Part shown: positions 40,242 to 48,724 of the stretch, in pieces | Layout of the letters: each line of letters starts with the position of its first letter | Position numbering within the stretch: position 1 is the first letter of the stretch | From: Sulfurimonas sp. hsl 1-7 | GTDB lineage: Bacteria > Campylobacterota > Campylobacteria > Campylobacterales > Sulfurimonadaceae | Assembly: GCF_030577135.1 (NCBI RefSeq) | Contig: NZ_JAUIRR010000002.1 | Coordinates: forward strand, 495,856-559,855 | Length of the DNA: 64,000 nucleotides | Direction: 5' to 3' | The notes under the pieces: generated by a model | What the model was told of the DNA's origin: nothing | The model's database searches: none | Seen by the model: the letters and a program-made list of their open reading frames with translations, nothing else | Translations under genes and position numbers: made by a program

Positions 40242-41873
40242 ATGGAAAACACACTTATTTATATTATTATGGCTTTAGGTATATCTATCGTCGTTAATAT
40301 ATTTCTAAAAAAGATAGGGATATCACAGATCATAGGGTACATTTTAACGGGTACGATCATCGTATACGCATTTGATTTAAGGGATGCTAGCCACTCCCAT
40401 GAACTGGAACTTGTGGGGGAATTCGGGATAGTATTTTTGATGTTTACGATTGGACTTGAGATCTCTCTTGCCAAGATGAACAGTATGAGAAAAGAGATCT
40501 TTGGAAACGGTATTTTACAGGTGGGGATCACCTCTGCAGTTTTTTATGCAATAGTGCATTATCTTTTAGAAATTGATTCTACATCGTCACTTATGATAGC
40601 ACTTGCATTTTCTCTCTCTTCAACAGCAGTAGTTTTGAGTTATTTAAAAAGTTCAAAAGAGATCCACAGACCTTACGGGCAAAAGGCAACGGGAATTTTA
40701 ATCTTCCAAGATATCGCAGTTATCCCGATCTTAATTTTGATCGGTTTTTTGACTACTGAAGGGGATCAGAGCGTAGGGACAATTCTTTGGCACACGTTTA
40801 GCAGTGCTGTGATTGTTGTAGGACTTTTGTTTATTGTCGGAAAAAGAGTTGTATCGTGGCTGCTTCATTTCTCTGCATCTTCGGAGCTTGACGAGCTTTT
40901 TATGGGGAGTGTTTTATTTATCGTTATCGGTGCATCACTCTTTGCTTCTTTAATGGGCTTTACCTATTCGCTCGGTGCTTTTGTTGTGGGGATGATCATT
41001 GCCGAGACAAAGTATCACCATAAGGTTGAAGCGGATATTGCACCGTTTAAAGATATCTTACTGGGTACGTTTTTTATTACGGTGGGGATGAAGATCGATG
41101 TTGACTTTTTCCTTGGACACATAGGGACGATAGTATTACTATTTGCAGCTGTTTTTGTTTTAAAAACTATTATCACTTTTATTGTGGTAAAACTCTCTTC
41201 AAGCAGCTCAAAAGCTTTAAAAACTGCCCTCTCACTCTCTCAAGTGGGTGAGTTCTCTTTTGTAATCTTTGCACTCGCTACAAGCGGTGGATTACTTGAT
41301 GAGCAGTTATCTATGTTCTTGGTTTTAATCGTTATCTTCTCAATGATGATTACGCCGTTTTTTATCTCTAGGATCAGTCCGTTTGTAAACAGATTTATCA
41401 GAGAGAAAGTTGTACAAACAGACTTTTCTACAATTGCGGGAAAAGAGAATCATGTTATTGTTTGCGGCTACGGTGTAGTGGGTAAGTTTGTTGCTCAGGA
41501 GCTTGAAGATATGGGTGCTAATTATATCGTAATAGATAACTCTAACAAAAACGTTATAAAGGCTTTAAAACACGGTAGAGAGGCTTATCTAGGGGATGCT
41601 TCAAAAACAAGTATTTTAGATGCAATTAATATAGATAAGGCGGCTGCTATTATCATTACACTCGATAATGCAGAGAAAAAATACACTATTTGTGAAGCGG
41701 TATTGGCACACTCAAAAGATGCTAACGTTATCGTAAAAGTAACATCACTCCAAGAACAGGCGAAGTTGGCAATGTTACCGATTACATCAATTGTTGATGG
41801 AAAAGTAGAAGTCGCACGTGTATTAGTTGAGCGAATGGTAAGTTGTCAATTAAAAAGTTTAAAACAGTCTTAA
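40242..41873 (+). CDS. CPA2 family K+/H+ antiporter with RCK (TrkA-N) domain
   Basis: This resembles KefB/KefC-type potassium efflux systems: about 12 hydrophobic segments, then a Rossmann RCK domain (about residues 407-525). Visible membrane motifs are LMFTIGLEISLAKM, SSTAVVLSYL and GILIFQDIAVIPILILIG; the RCK fold has VIVCGYGVVGKFVAQ. There is no obvious glutathione-sensing or C-terminal TrkA_C extension. The exact ion is not determined. The flagellin gene starts 56 bp downstream. Confidence 0.87.
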   Translation: MENTLIYIIMALGISIVVNIFLKKIGISQIIGYILTGTIIVYAFDLRDASHSHELELVGEFGIVFLMFTIGLEISLAKMNSMRKEIFGNGILQVGITSAVFYAIVHYLLEIDSTSSLMIALAFSLSSTAVVLSYLKSSKEIHRPYGQKATGILIFQDIAVIPILILIGFLTTEGDQSVGTILWHTFSSAVIVVGLLFIVGKRVVSWLLHFSASSELDELFMGSVLFIVIGASLFASLMGFTYSLGAFVVGMIIAETKYHHKVEADIAPFKDILLGTFFITVGMKIDVDFFLGHIGTIVLLFAAVFVLKTIITFIVVKLSSSSSKALKTALSLSQVGEFSFVIFALATSGGLLDEQLSMFLVLIVIFSMMITPFFISRISPFVNRFIREKVVQTDFSTIAGKENHVIVCGYGVVGKFVAQELEDMGANYIVIDNSNKNVIKALKHGREAYLGDASKTSILDAINIDKAAAIIITLDNAEKKYTICEAVLAHSKDANVIVKVTSLQEQAKLAMLPITSIVDGKVEVARVLVERMVSCQLKSLKQS

Positions 41874-41929
41874 TAGTAAAGTGTTAGAATAGTAAAAGAA
41901 GGATATTATCTTCAAAGAAAGGATCTGTT

Positions 41930-42742
41930 ATGGGTTTTAAAATAAATACTAATGTTTCGTCCTTATATACAAATCTTTCATTACAAAATAATCAGAAAGC
42001 CTTAGATAGAACGCTAGCTATGCTGGCATCCGGGGATGCATTGGCAAATGCTGCAAACGATGCAGCGGGATTAGCTATCTCTGATGGACTCTCTGCACAG
42101 GTGTCTGGGTATGGGCAAGCTATGATGAACATCAATGATGGAATTGGATTAGTACAAACTGCGGACGGTGCTGTACAAGGATTAAACGATAATTTAAATA
42201 GAATTAGAACATTGACTCTGCAGGCATCAAATGGAACATTAAATGATAGTGATAGAGCAATTATTCAAAAAGAGATAGATGGTGTTTTAAAATCTATGGA
42301 TAGTATTGTTCAGGGCACATCATTTAATGGAAAGAATCTTCTAGATGGTTCAGAATCACTTACTTTACAGATAGGTGCTAATAGTGGTGAGACACAAAGT
42401 TTAAATATCCCGGATATGAGTTCTGCAAGTTTAGTTGGAAGCATTGATATTACAACAGCTGTAGGAAGATCGAATGCACTCGATAGTATTGATAGTGCTA
42501 TGGAGCAGATCAGCTCTACTCAAGCTACACTTGGAGCTTCTCAAAATCAACTTGAATCAACATTTAGAAATGTATCACAGTCGCAGATTAATATAGCATC
42601 GGCAGAATCTCAAATAAGAGATGTTGATTTTGCGAAAGAAAGTATGAACTTCTCACAACAAAATATTATGAGCCAGGCGGGTTCATTTGCTCAAGCGCAA
42701 ACGAATACATCACTTGCTAGTGTTATGCGCCTGCTTCAGTAA
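41930..42742 (+). CDS. Flagellin, compact
   Basis: The N-terminal D0/D1 helices show INTNVSSLYTNLSLQNNQKA and AANDAAGLAISDGL; the C-terminal D0/D1 shows SASAESQIRDVDFAKE-like IRDVDFAKESMNF and ends QTNTSLASVMRLLQ. At 270 aa the variable D2/D3 region is almost gone, well below the roughly 500-aa FlaA of Campylobacter. AAAGAAAGG precedes the ATG. I could not see a sigma-28 or sigma-54 promoter in the 56-bp upstream gap. fliW is 27 kb away. I cannot tell whether it is a major or minor filament protein. Confidence 0.9.
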   Translation: MGFKINTNVSSLYTNLSLQNNQKALDRTLAMLASGDALANAANDAAGLAISDGLSAQVSGYGQAMMNINDGIGLVQTADGAVQGLNDNLNRIRTLTLQASNGTLNDSDRAIIQKEIDGVLKSMDSIVQGTSFNGKNLLDGSESLTLQIGANSGETQSLNIPDMSSASLVGSIDITTAVGRSNALDSIDSAMEQISSTQATLGASQNQLESTFRNVSQSQINIASAESQIRDVDFAKESMNFSQQNIMSQAGSFAQAQTNTSLASVMRLLQ

Positions 42743-42761
42743 AGAGGTTTAGTTACCTCTT
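42742..42761. terminator. Short shared hairpin between flagellin and pyrE ends
   Basis: AAGAGGT (42742-42748) pairs with ACCTCTT (42755-42761) around a 6-nt loop that contains the pyrE stop codon. The two genes converge here with 6 bp between them. There is no T-run, so terminator strength is doubtful. Confidence 0.4.
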
Positions 42762-43357
42762 GAACCTGGTTTGATAGCTTCGCTACCGTCTTTACATAAC
42801 GGACAATCATCCGGAGAATACATCTCAAAAGTAAAGTCAGCTAATGCGAAAAACGGGATATCTTGTGGAAGTTTACAGTTTGGTTTTGTTTCAACATCAC
42901 TGTTTTCTCTATGGCAAAAACCACGGTTAGCTAATGCTGCTACACCTACTATTTCACCACCAAGCTCTTTTACAACAGCTGCTGCTTCCATAGCAGAACC
43001 GCCAGTTGTGATGATATCTTCACACATAAGTACTTTTTCACCTTTACTTACTTCAAACCCGCGACGGATAGACATCTCACCGTTTACACGCTCAGCAAAG
43101 ATATATCTTACATCTAAAGCCTGTGCCAGTGCATAACCTGCAATCAGACCGCCAAGAGCCGGTGCACATACAGTATCGATCTCTAAACCGCTTTCTTTGA
43201 TCTGTTTTGCCAGTTCAGTTGCTAAAAGTGTCGCTGTTTTAGGATCTTCTAAAACTTTTGCAGATTGTAAGTAGTATTGGGAATGATTTCCAGAACTAAG
43301 TTTGAAGTGACCCTCTAAAAGAGCGTTTGCATCCATGTAGATTTTTTTGATATCCAT
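42749..43357 (-). CDS. pyrE: Orotate phosphoribosyltransferase
   Basis: PyrE joins orotate and PRPP to OMP in pyrimidine synthesis. The PRPP-binding loop is [17 protein letters not shown], and [14 protein letters not shown] near residue 17 is the flexible-region signature. At 202 aa it is typical of the longer class found in this phylum. The C-terminal part carries CPLC, a possible metal site. The gene is third in a minus-strand order secG, frr, pyrE, but 128 bp and several hairpins separate it from frr. Confidence 0.94.
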   Translation of the reverse strand: MDIKKIYMDANALLEGHFKLSSGNHSQYYLQSAKVLEDPKTATLLATELAKQIKESGLEIDTVCAPALGGLIAGYALAQALDVRYIFAERVNGEMSIRRGFEVSKGEKVLMCEDIITTGGSAMEAAAVVKELGGEIVGVAALANRGFCHRENSDVETKPNCKLPQDIPFFALADFTFEMYSPDDCPLCKDGSEAIKPGSRGN

Positions 43358-43393
43358 TTGAAGTTCCTATTTTGTCGGTAGTTAATAAAAAGA

Positions 43394-43464
43394 GCACCAA
43401 GAGTGCGAGAGCTTTCCGCTGAGGAAACTCAGCGTTAGCGTAGGCAAAAGGAATTATTTCCTTT
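43394..43464 (-). terminator. Array of three hairpins between frr and pyrE
   Basis: Stem-loops are AAAGGAA/TTCCTTT (43447-43464), CGCTGAG/CTCAGCG with a GAAA loop (43417-43434), and GCAC/GTGC (43394-43406). On the minus strand the last one is followed by TCTTTTTATT, so it can act as a terminator after frr. The CGCTGAG stem is unusually GC-rich for this DNA. Confidence 0.5.
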
Positions 43465-43485
43465 GACGTAATTAATTCAGTAGAA

Positions 43486-44043
43486 TTAAACTTTTAAAAT
43501 CTCTGCTTCTTTATCTTTTAAGATAGCGTCGATCTCTGCGATATATTTGTCTGTAAATTTTTGGATGTTATCTTGAGCCGATTTAGAGTCATCTTGTGTG
43601 ATCTCTTTATCTTTTTCAAGTTTTTTTACTTTATCGTTTGCATCACGTCTGTCGTTTCTTACTGAAACTTTCGCTTTTTCACCCATACCTTTCATCTGTT
43701 TAACAGTCTCTTGTCTTTGATCAACTGTCATCGGAGGGAAGAAAAGTTTAATTTGCTCACCGTCGTTGTTTGGGTTTACACCGATGTTTGCCGCTGCGAT
43801 TGCAGATTCAATATCACCTAAAAGGTTTTTTTCCCAAGGGTTTACTACGATAGTAGTTGCATCAGTCGCGATCACTGAACCAACTTGATCAAGCGGAGTC
43901 GGAGTACCGTAATAGTCCACTTTTACATTATCTAAAACAGCAGTGTTCACTTTACCTGTTCTAAGTGTTTTAAACTCTTTTAGCATATGTTCTATGCTAG
44001 CTTTCATTTTTTGTTCACAAGTGTCAAAAATCTCGTTTACCAT
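43486..44043 (-). CDS. frr: Ribosome recycling factor
   Basis: RRF splits post-termination ribosomes together with EF-G. Family blocks include [25 protein letters not shown], shown here by its parts LRTGKV and [13 protein letters not shown], then INVNPWEK-like [10 protein letters not shown] and [11 protein letters not shown]. The 185-aa length is exact for the family. The secG gene ends 12 bp upstream on the same strand. Confidence 0.95.
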   Translation of the reverse strand: MVNEIFDTCEQKMKASIEHMLKEFKTLRTGKVNTAVLDNVKVDYYGTPTPLDQVGSVIATDATTIVVNPWEKNLLGDIESAIAAANIGVNPNNDGEQIKLFFPPMTVDQRQETVKQMKGMGEKAKVSVRNDRRDANDKVKKLEKDKEITQDDSKSAQDNIQKFTDKYIAEIDAILKDKEAEILKV

Positions 44044-44055
44044 TATGCCCTCTCT

Positions 44056-44370
44056 CTATTTTGTAGTGTTTGTCTCAACTTTTACTGCCGGTGCAGTTAC
44101 TGCTGTATTTTCAACTATCTCATCAACTACTGAAGATTCAGCAGCTTTTGAATACATATAACCTAAAGCGATTGTATTTACAACAAATAAAAAACCGATA
44201 AGAAAAGTTGTTTTCGCTAAGAAACTGTTTGGACCTTTTGCCCCAAAAACAGATTCGTTTGAACCGCTATATGCACCAAGACCTATGCTTGAGCTTTTTT
44301 GTAATAAAACTGCAATTGTTAAGATAATTACTAAAACAATTTGTACGATAAGTAAAAGACTAGTTGTCAT
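44056..44370 (-). CDS. secG: Preprotein translocase subunit SecG
   Basis: SecG is the small auxiliary subunit of SecYEG. Two transmembrane segments (about residues 3-22 and 52-72) flank the conserved cytoplasmic loop SSSIGLGAYSGSNESVFGAKG. At 104 aa the size fits, with a short Val/Thr/Ala-rich tail. It is first in the frr/pyrE direction. Confidence 0.9.
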   Translation of the reverse strand: MTTSLLLIVQIVLVIILTIAVLLQKSSSIGLGAYSGSNESVFGAKGPNSFLAKTTFLIGFLFVVNTIALGYMYSKAAESSVVDEIVENTAVTAPAVKVETNTTK

Positions 44371-44548
44371 ATCATATTTTCCTAAATAAAAAGTGGTGAA
44401 TTATATCTAAAAAAAGCTGTATTATCAAATAACTCTTTTTTTACAGTTTATATAAAACTAAGATTAGATACTATAAACTCATAATGCACAATAAAAAACA
44501 CTTTTTGTATTGTTATATAAACTTTTACGAAAAAATAAAGGACTTTGC

Positions 44549-46210
44549 ATGAAACTGCATTCCTACGATATAAACAAGAACTATAAAACAAGTGTTGCTT
44601 ACTTCTCAATGGAGTTCGCTGTTGACCAAGCTTTAAAAATCTACTCGGGAGGTCTCGGCTTTTTAGCCGGATCTCATATGCGTAGTGCTTATGATTTAAA
44701 ACAAAATATCGTAGGAATAGGAATATTATGGAGTTTTGGCTACTACGATCAGGGGAGAAATGAAGACAGAACATTAAAGCCCAATTATTTAAGAAAATTT
44801 TATTATTTCTTAGAAGAGCTTGAACACAAAGTGACCGTACGGATAGAGAACACTGACGTTGTTGTAAAAGCTTTTTTACTCCATCCAGAGGTTTTTGGAA
44901 CCGCACCTATCCTTTTACTCTCCACAGATACAGATGAAAACGATTATCTCTCAAGAACTATTACCCATAAACTTTACGACTCAAATGAAAGAACACGAAT
45001 AGCACAAGAGATTGTGTTAGGGATTGGAGGATTAAAGATCCTTGAAGCGATGAATAGAAAGGTGGATGTCTATCATATGAATGAAGGGCATTCGCTTCCG
45101 CTTGTTTATGAACTGCATACACGTTTAAAAGATGTGCAAAAAGTGAAAGAACATGTAGTCTTTACAACTCATACTCCCGAAGCTGCAGGAAATGAGACCC
45201 ACAGATTTGATTTTTTACATGAGATGGGTTTTTTTAGTTCACTGACAAAAGATGAAGTGCACTCTTTGTGTAATTGCCACAAAGAAAAGCTCAATCTTAC
45301 CGTAGAAGCATTACGAAATGCCAAACGTGCCAATGCGGTCTCAAAAATCCATAAAAAAGTTGCACAAAATATGTGGAAAGAGGTTGTTGACAGCTGTGAG
45401 ATCATCTCCATTACCAATGCACAAAATAAAAAATACTGGACCGACAAGACACTTATCCGTGCCCTTGACGAGCATGAAGATTATGAGCTGCAAGCGAGAA
45501 AAAAACACCTCAAAAAAATTCTTTTTGACGAAGTTGCGGATCAATCTGGAAAGATGTTTGATCCTGATGTTTTTACGATCGTATGGGCAAGACGTTTTGC
45601 AGAATATAAAAGACCTGGGCTTTTAAAGTACGATTTTGCAAGATTTGAAAAACTACTAAAAAATACTCAAATGCCTATACAGGTTATATGGGCGGGCAAA
45701 CCCTATCCGACAGATAGCGGAGCCGTGAGTCTTTTTAACGATCTGATCTATATGAGTCACAAATATAAAAATATAGCTGTTTTAATAGGGTATGAGCTCA
45801 GTCTTTCAAGACTCCTTAAACAAGGAAGCGACCTTTGGTTAAATACTCCTCGCATTACAAGAGAAGCCAGTGGTACAAGCGGGATGAGTGCAAGTATGAA
45901 CGGCTCAGTCCATTTTTCGATCGATGACGGATGGCATCCGGAATTTGCAAGAGATCGACGAAACGCTTTTACCATTCCGGCAGTTGAACACTCTTTAAGT
46001 CACGATGAACAAGATAAGATAGATAACAAAAATATGATGGATATCTTAGAGCAGAAGATTCTCCCTACATACTATGAAAATCCGAAAAAATGGACAAAAA
46101 TTATGAAAAATGCGATGACTGAAATCGATTTGGAATTTGATTCTACTAGAATGGCAAAAGAGTATTATGCATTGCTCTATGAATATAAAATACAAGAGGG
46201 GGAGTTATAG
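44549..46210 (+). CDS. GT35 alpha-glucan phosphorylase-like protein lacking the PLP lysine
   Basis: This resembles short bacterial alpha-glucan phosphorylases (Thermotoga/Mycobacterium type), which degrade glycogen to glucose-1-phosphate. Blocks include AYFSMEFAVDQALKIYSGGLG, split here as SMEFAVDQ and IYSGGLGFLAG, then NEGHSLPL, TTHTPEAAGNE, and the phosphate-contact ARRFAEYKRP (Arg349, Lys354). The cofactor motif, normally EASGTSGMKA, reads EASGTSGMSAS: Ser447 replaces the PLP Schiff-base lysine. I chose the ATG at 44549 with AAAGGA upstream, giving 553 aa. It is first in the nine-gene glycogen operon and abuts the next gene. Confidence 0.85.
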   Translation: MKLHSYDINKNYKTSVAYFSMEFAVDQALKIYSGGLGFLAGSHMRSAYDLKQNIVGIGILWSFGYYDQGRNEDRTLKPNYLRKFYYFLEELEHKVTVRIENTDVVVKAFLLHPEVFGTAPILLLSTDTDENDYLSRTITHKLYDSNERTRIAQEIVLGIGGLKILEAMNRKVDVYHMNEGHSLPLVYELHTRLKDVQKVKEHVVFTTHTPEAAGNETHRFDFLHEMGFFSSLTKDEVHSLCNCHKEKLNLTVEALRNAKRANAVSKIHKKVAQNMWKEVVDSCEIISITNAQNKKYWTDKTLIRALDEHEDYELQARKKHLKKILFDEVADQSGKMFDPDVFTIVWARRFAEYKRPGLLKYDFARFEKLLKNTQMPIQVIWAGKPYPTDSGAVSLFNDLIYMSHKYKNIAVLIGYELSLSRLLKQGSDLWLNTPRITREASGTSGMSASMNGSVHFSIDDGWHPEFARDRRNAFTIPAVEHSLSHDEQDKIDNKNMMDILEQKILPTYYENPKKWTKIMKNAMTEIDLEFDSTRMAKEYYALLYEYKIQEGEL

Positions 46211-48715
46211 ATGAAAGCTGTTGTGATGGCAGGAGGATTTGGCACAAGGATTCAACCTTTGACAAACTCCAAACCAAAACCAATGTTGCCTATAATGAAT
46301 AAACCGATGATGGAGCATACGATGATGATGCTCAAAGAGATAGGCATAACAGAATTTATCGTATTGTTATATTTCAAACCTGAGATAATAAGAGATTATT
46401 TTAAAGACGGAAGTGATTTTGGGATCAAGATTACCTATGTGCTTCCTGATGATGATTACGGAACGGCAGGAGCCGTTAAGCTTGCCCAAGAGTATATAGG
46501 TGATGAAAACTTTATTGTAATCAGCGGTGACCTTGTTACAGATTTTGATTTTAAAAACCTTTTTGCTTTTCATAAGGAGAAAAACTCAAAACTCTCCATA
46601 GGCTTAACATCCGTAGACAACCCTTTGCAGTTTGGGGTAGTGATCGTCAATGAAGAGGGTATTATTGAGAAGTTTTTGGAAAAACCAAGCTGGGGAGAGG
46701 TGTTCTCAGATACCATCAATACCGGGATCTATGTAATTGAACCGGAGATTTTGGAGTATATACCTAAAAATGAGAACTTTGACTTTGGAAAAGATCTTTT
46801 TCCGTTATTGATGCAACAAAAGGTTGATCTTATGGGATGCAACCTAAGCGGCTACTGGAGAGATGTAGGAAATCCTGAGAGTTATCGTGAGGTATATGAG
46901 GATATCTTTGCACAGCGTGTCAATTTTTCACTTTACGGGCACAAACAGGTATTTCCAGACGGTGTACTATATTCAGAAAAACCGTATAAGCTGGATAACT
47001 CTATTGAGATTACGGGAACGGTACTTTTAGGCAAGAAGGTGACTATCAACAACGGTGTAAAACTCTACAATAGCGTAATAGGGGATAATGTCGTGATTGA
47101 TGCTGAGTCTAAAATCAGAAACAGTGTGATCTGGGAAAATGTTTTTATCGGCAAGAAAACAAAACTTGACAACGCCGTTATCTGTAACAACAACACGATC
47201 GGAAAAAATGTTAGTGTAAAAGCGGGACTTATTTTGGCTGAAGGGTGTGAGATTGGAGAGTTAAGCTCTTTTGAACGCGACATTACGGTTTGGCCGGACA
47301 AAAAGATCGAGGCGGCCTCTATAGTGAGTCATAATATAGTTTTGGGAAGCAGATATAAAAACTCTATTTTTGAAAACGGAAGCGTGATCGGTACAAGTAA
47401 CGTGGAGCTCTCTTGTGAGATGGCGACAAAACTTGCCGAAGCATTCGCTTCACAGTTACCTGTGGGTTCAACAGTAGTAGTGGGAAGAGATGATGATAAA
47501 AACTCGCGTATGATTAAACGTGCTTTTTTAGGAGGACTGCTTTCAGCCGGTGTGCATGTACACGATCTGAAAAGCATACCGCAGCCGTTGCTGCGTTTTA
47601 CTTTGGCAAACAGTTCAAAATATGTAGCCGGTGCGCAGTTTAAACGCTGTATTAATGATCCGAGAAACTCTGAAATCACACTTTTTGACGAGCATGCGGT
47701 GCGTATTAACACTTCAGCGGCAAAAGTGATAGAAAAAGCATTTTTTACCGAGAAGTTCAGACGGGTTGAACATGCAAGTATCGGGGAGATCTTTGAGAGT
47801 CATTATTGTGAAGAGTGTATAGATTATAAGAACAGTATTGAAGAGTGTTTGGATCAGCTGGGTATCAGACAAAGTAATCTGCGAATCGCCGTTGATTTGA
47901 TGCATGGAAACTCTGCAAATGTTTTTCCTACCATTTTAAATGAGATCGGGATAGAAAATATTGTATTAAACTCTTACTATGATGAGCAAAAACTTTCAAA
48001 TTATGTAGCGATGAAAAAACGTTCAACGGAGAATATGTCTAAAATTGTACAAAGTTTAGGGTATGAGATGGGTGTCCTTATTGCTCCAAATGCTCAAACA
48101 ATCACGTTAGTAACTGATCTCGGAGAGGTGTTAAACAAGATCAAATCACTTCACTGTGTTTTATATCTGCTGAGTGTAACTACAAAAGTAAATGAGAAAA
48201 AAAAGGTGTTTTTACCAACTTGGGCACCCGATGTTCTGGAGTTTGACAACTTGATTATCGAGCGTGGAAAATACACTGACTTTACGGTAGAGCAGCTTAA
48301 GCGTTACGATTTCATCGCTACGGTTGACGGCAACTATACATTTAGCGAGTTTAGTTATACGCGCGATGCTCTCTATGCAACGTTAAAGATTCTTGAACTT
48401 CTTAACAGCAGTGGTTTAAAACTCTCAGAAGTGGCAAAAGAGATCGATTATTTTTACTATAAAACGACAAAAGTGGAGTGTACTCAATCTTTAAAAGCGA
48501 AGATGATGAGAAAATTTTTAGAGAGTGCAAAAGGGAAAAAGTCTTCCCATTTAGACGGGGTGAAGATCTGGGAGAACGAGACAGACTGGATCTTAATGAT
48601 TCCAAACCAATACGGAGAGTATTTAAATCTCTATATTCAAGCCAAAGACGATGTTGCCGGAGAGAACCTCTTTAAGCAATATAAAGAAAAAATGGCACAA
48701 TGGATCTCCCAATAG
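46211..48715 (+). CDS. Nucleotidyltransferase fused to a mutase-like domain without its catalytic motifs
   Basis: Residues about 1-240 are a sugar-1-phosphate nucleotidyltransferase (AVVMAGGFGTRIQPLT, KPKPMLPIMNKP, NTGIYVIEPEILEYIP). About 250-370 form a left-handed beta-helix, and about 380-834 are phosphohexomutase-like. The mutase phosphoserine loop (normally TASHNP) reads GAQFKRCINDPRN, and the metal loop (normally DGDADR) is APNAQT, so mutase activity is not expected. The nucleotide (GTP, ATP or UTP) cannot be told; in this operon the product may be the donor for the glycogen synthases. It abuts the upstream gene. Confidence 0.87.
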   Translation: MKAVVMAGGFGTRIQPLTNSKPKPMLPIMNKPMMEHTMMMLKEIGITEFIVLLYFKPEIIRDYFKDGSDFGIKITYVLPDDDYGTAGAVKLAQEYIGDENFIVISGDLVTDFDFKNLFAFHKEKNSKLSIGLTSVDNPLQFGVVIVNEEGIIEKFLEKPSWGEVFSDTINTGIYVIEPEILEYIPKNENFDFGKDLFPLLMQQKVDLMGCNLSGYWRDVGNPESYREVYEDIFAQRVNFSLYGHKQVFPDGVLYSEKPYKLDNSIEITGTVLLGKKVTINNGVKLYNSVIGDNVVIDAESKIRNSVIWENVFIGKKTKLDNAVICNNNTIGKNVSVKAGLILAEGCEIGELSSFERDITVWPDKKIEAASIVSHNIVLGSRYKNSIFENGSVIGTSNVELSCEMATKLAEAFASQLPVGSTVVVGRDDDKNSRMIKRAFLGGLLSAGVHVHDLKSIPQPLLRFTLANSSKYVAGAQFKRCINDPRNSEITLFDEHAVRINTSAAKVIEKAFFTEKFRRVEHASIGEIFESHYCEECIDYKNSIEECLDQLGIRQSNLRIAVDLMHGNSANVFPTILNEIGIENIVLNSYYDEQKLSNYVAMKKRSTENMSKIVQSLGYEMGVLIAPNAQTITLVTDLGEVLNKIKSLHCVLYLLSVTTKVNEKKKVFLPTWAPDVLEFDNLIIERGKYTDFTVEQLKRYDFIATVDGNYTFSEFSYTRDALYATLKILELLNSSGLKLSEVAKEIDYFYYKTTKVECTQSLKAKMMRKFLESAKGKKSSHLDGVKIWENETDWILMIPNQYGEYLNLYIQAKDDVAGENLFKQYKEKMAQWISQ

Positions 48716-48724
48716 GATACTAAA

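Noticed and set aside
41874..41929. A sigma-54 or sigma-28 promoter before the flagellin
   Set aside because: No GG-N10-GC pair and no sigma-28 -10 could be found in the 56-bp gap.
45850..45920. A frameshift or base error explaining the missing PLP lysine
   Set aside because: The frame is intact on both sides with family-like residues, and Ser needs two base changes from lysine codons.
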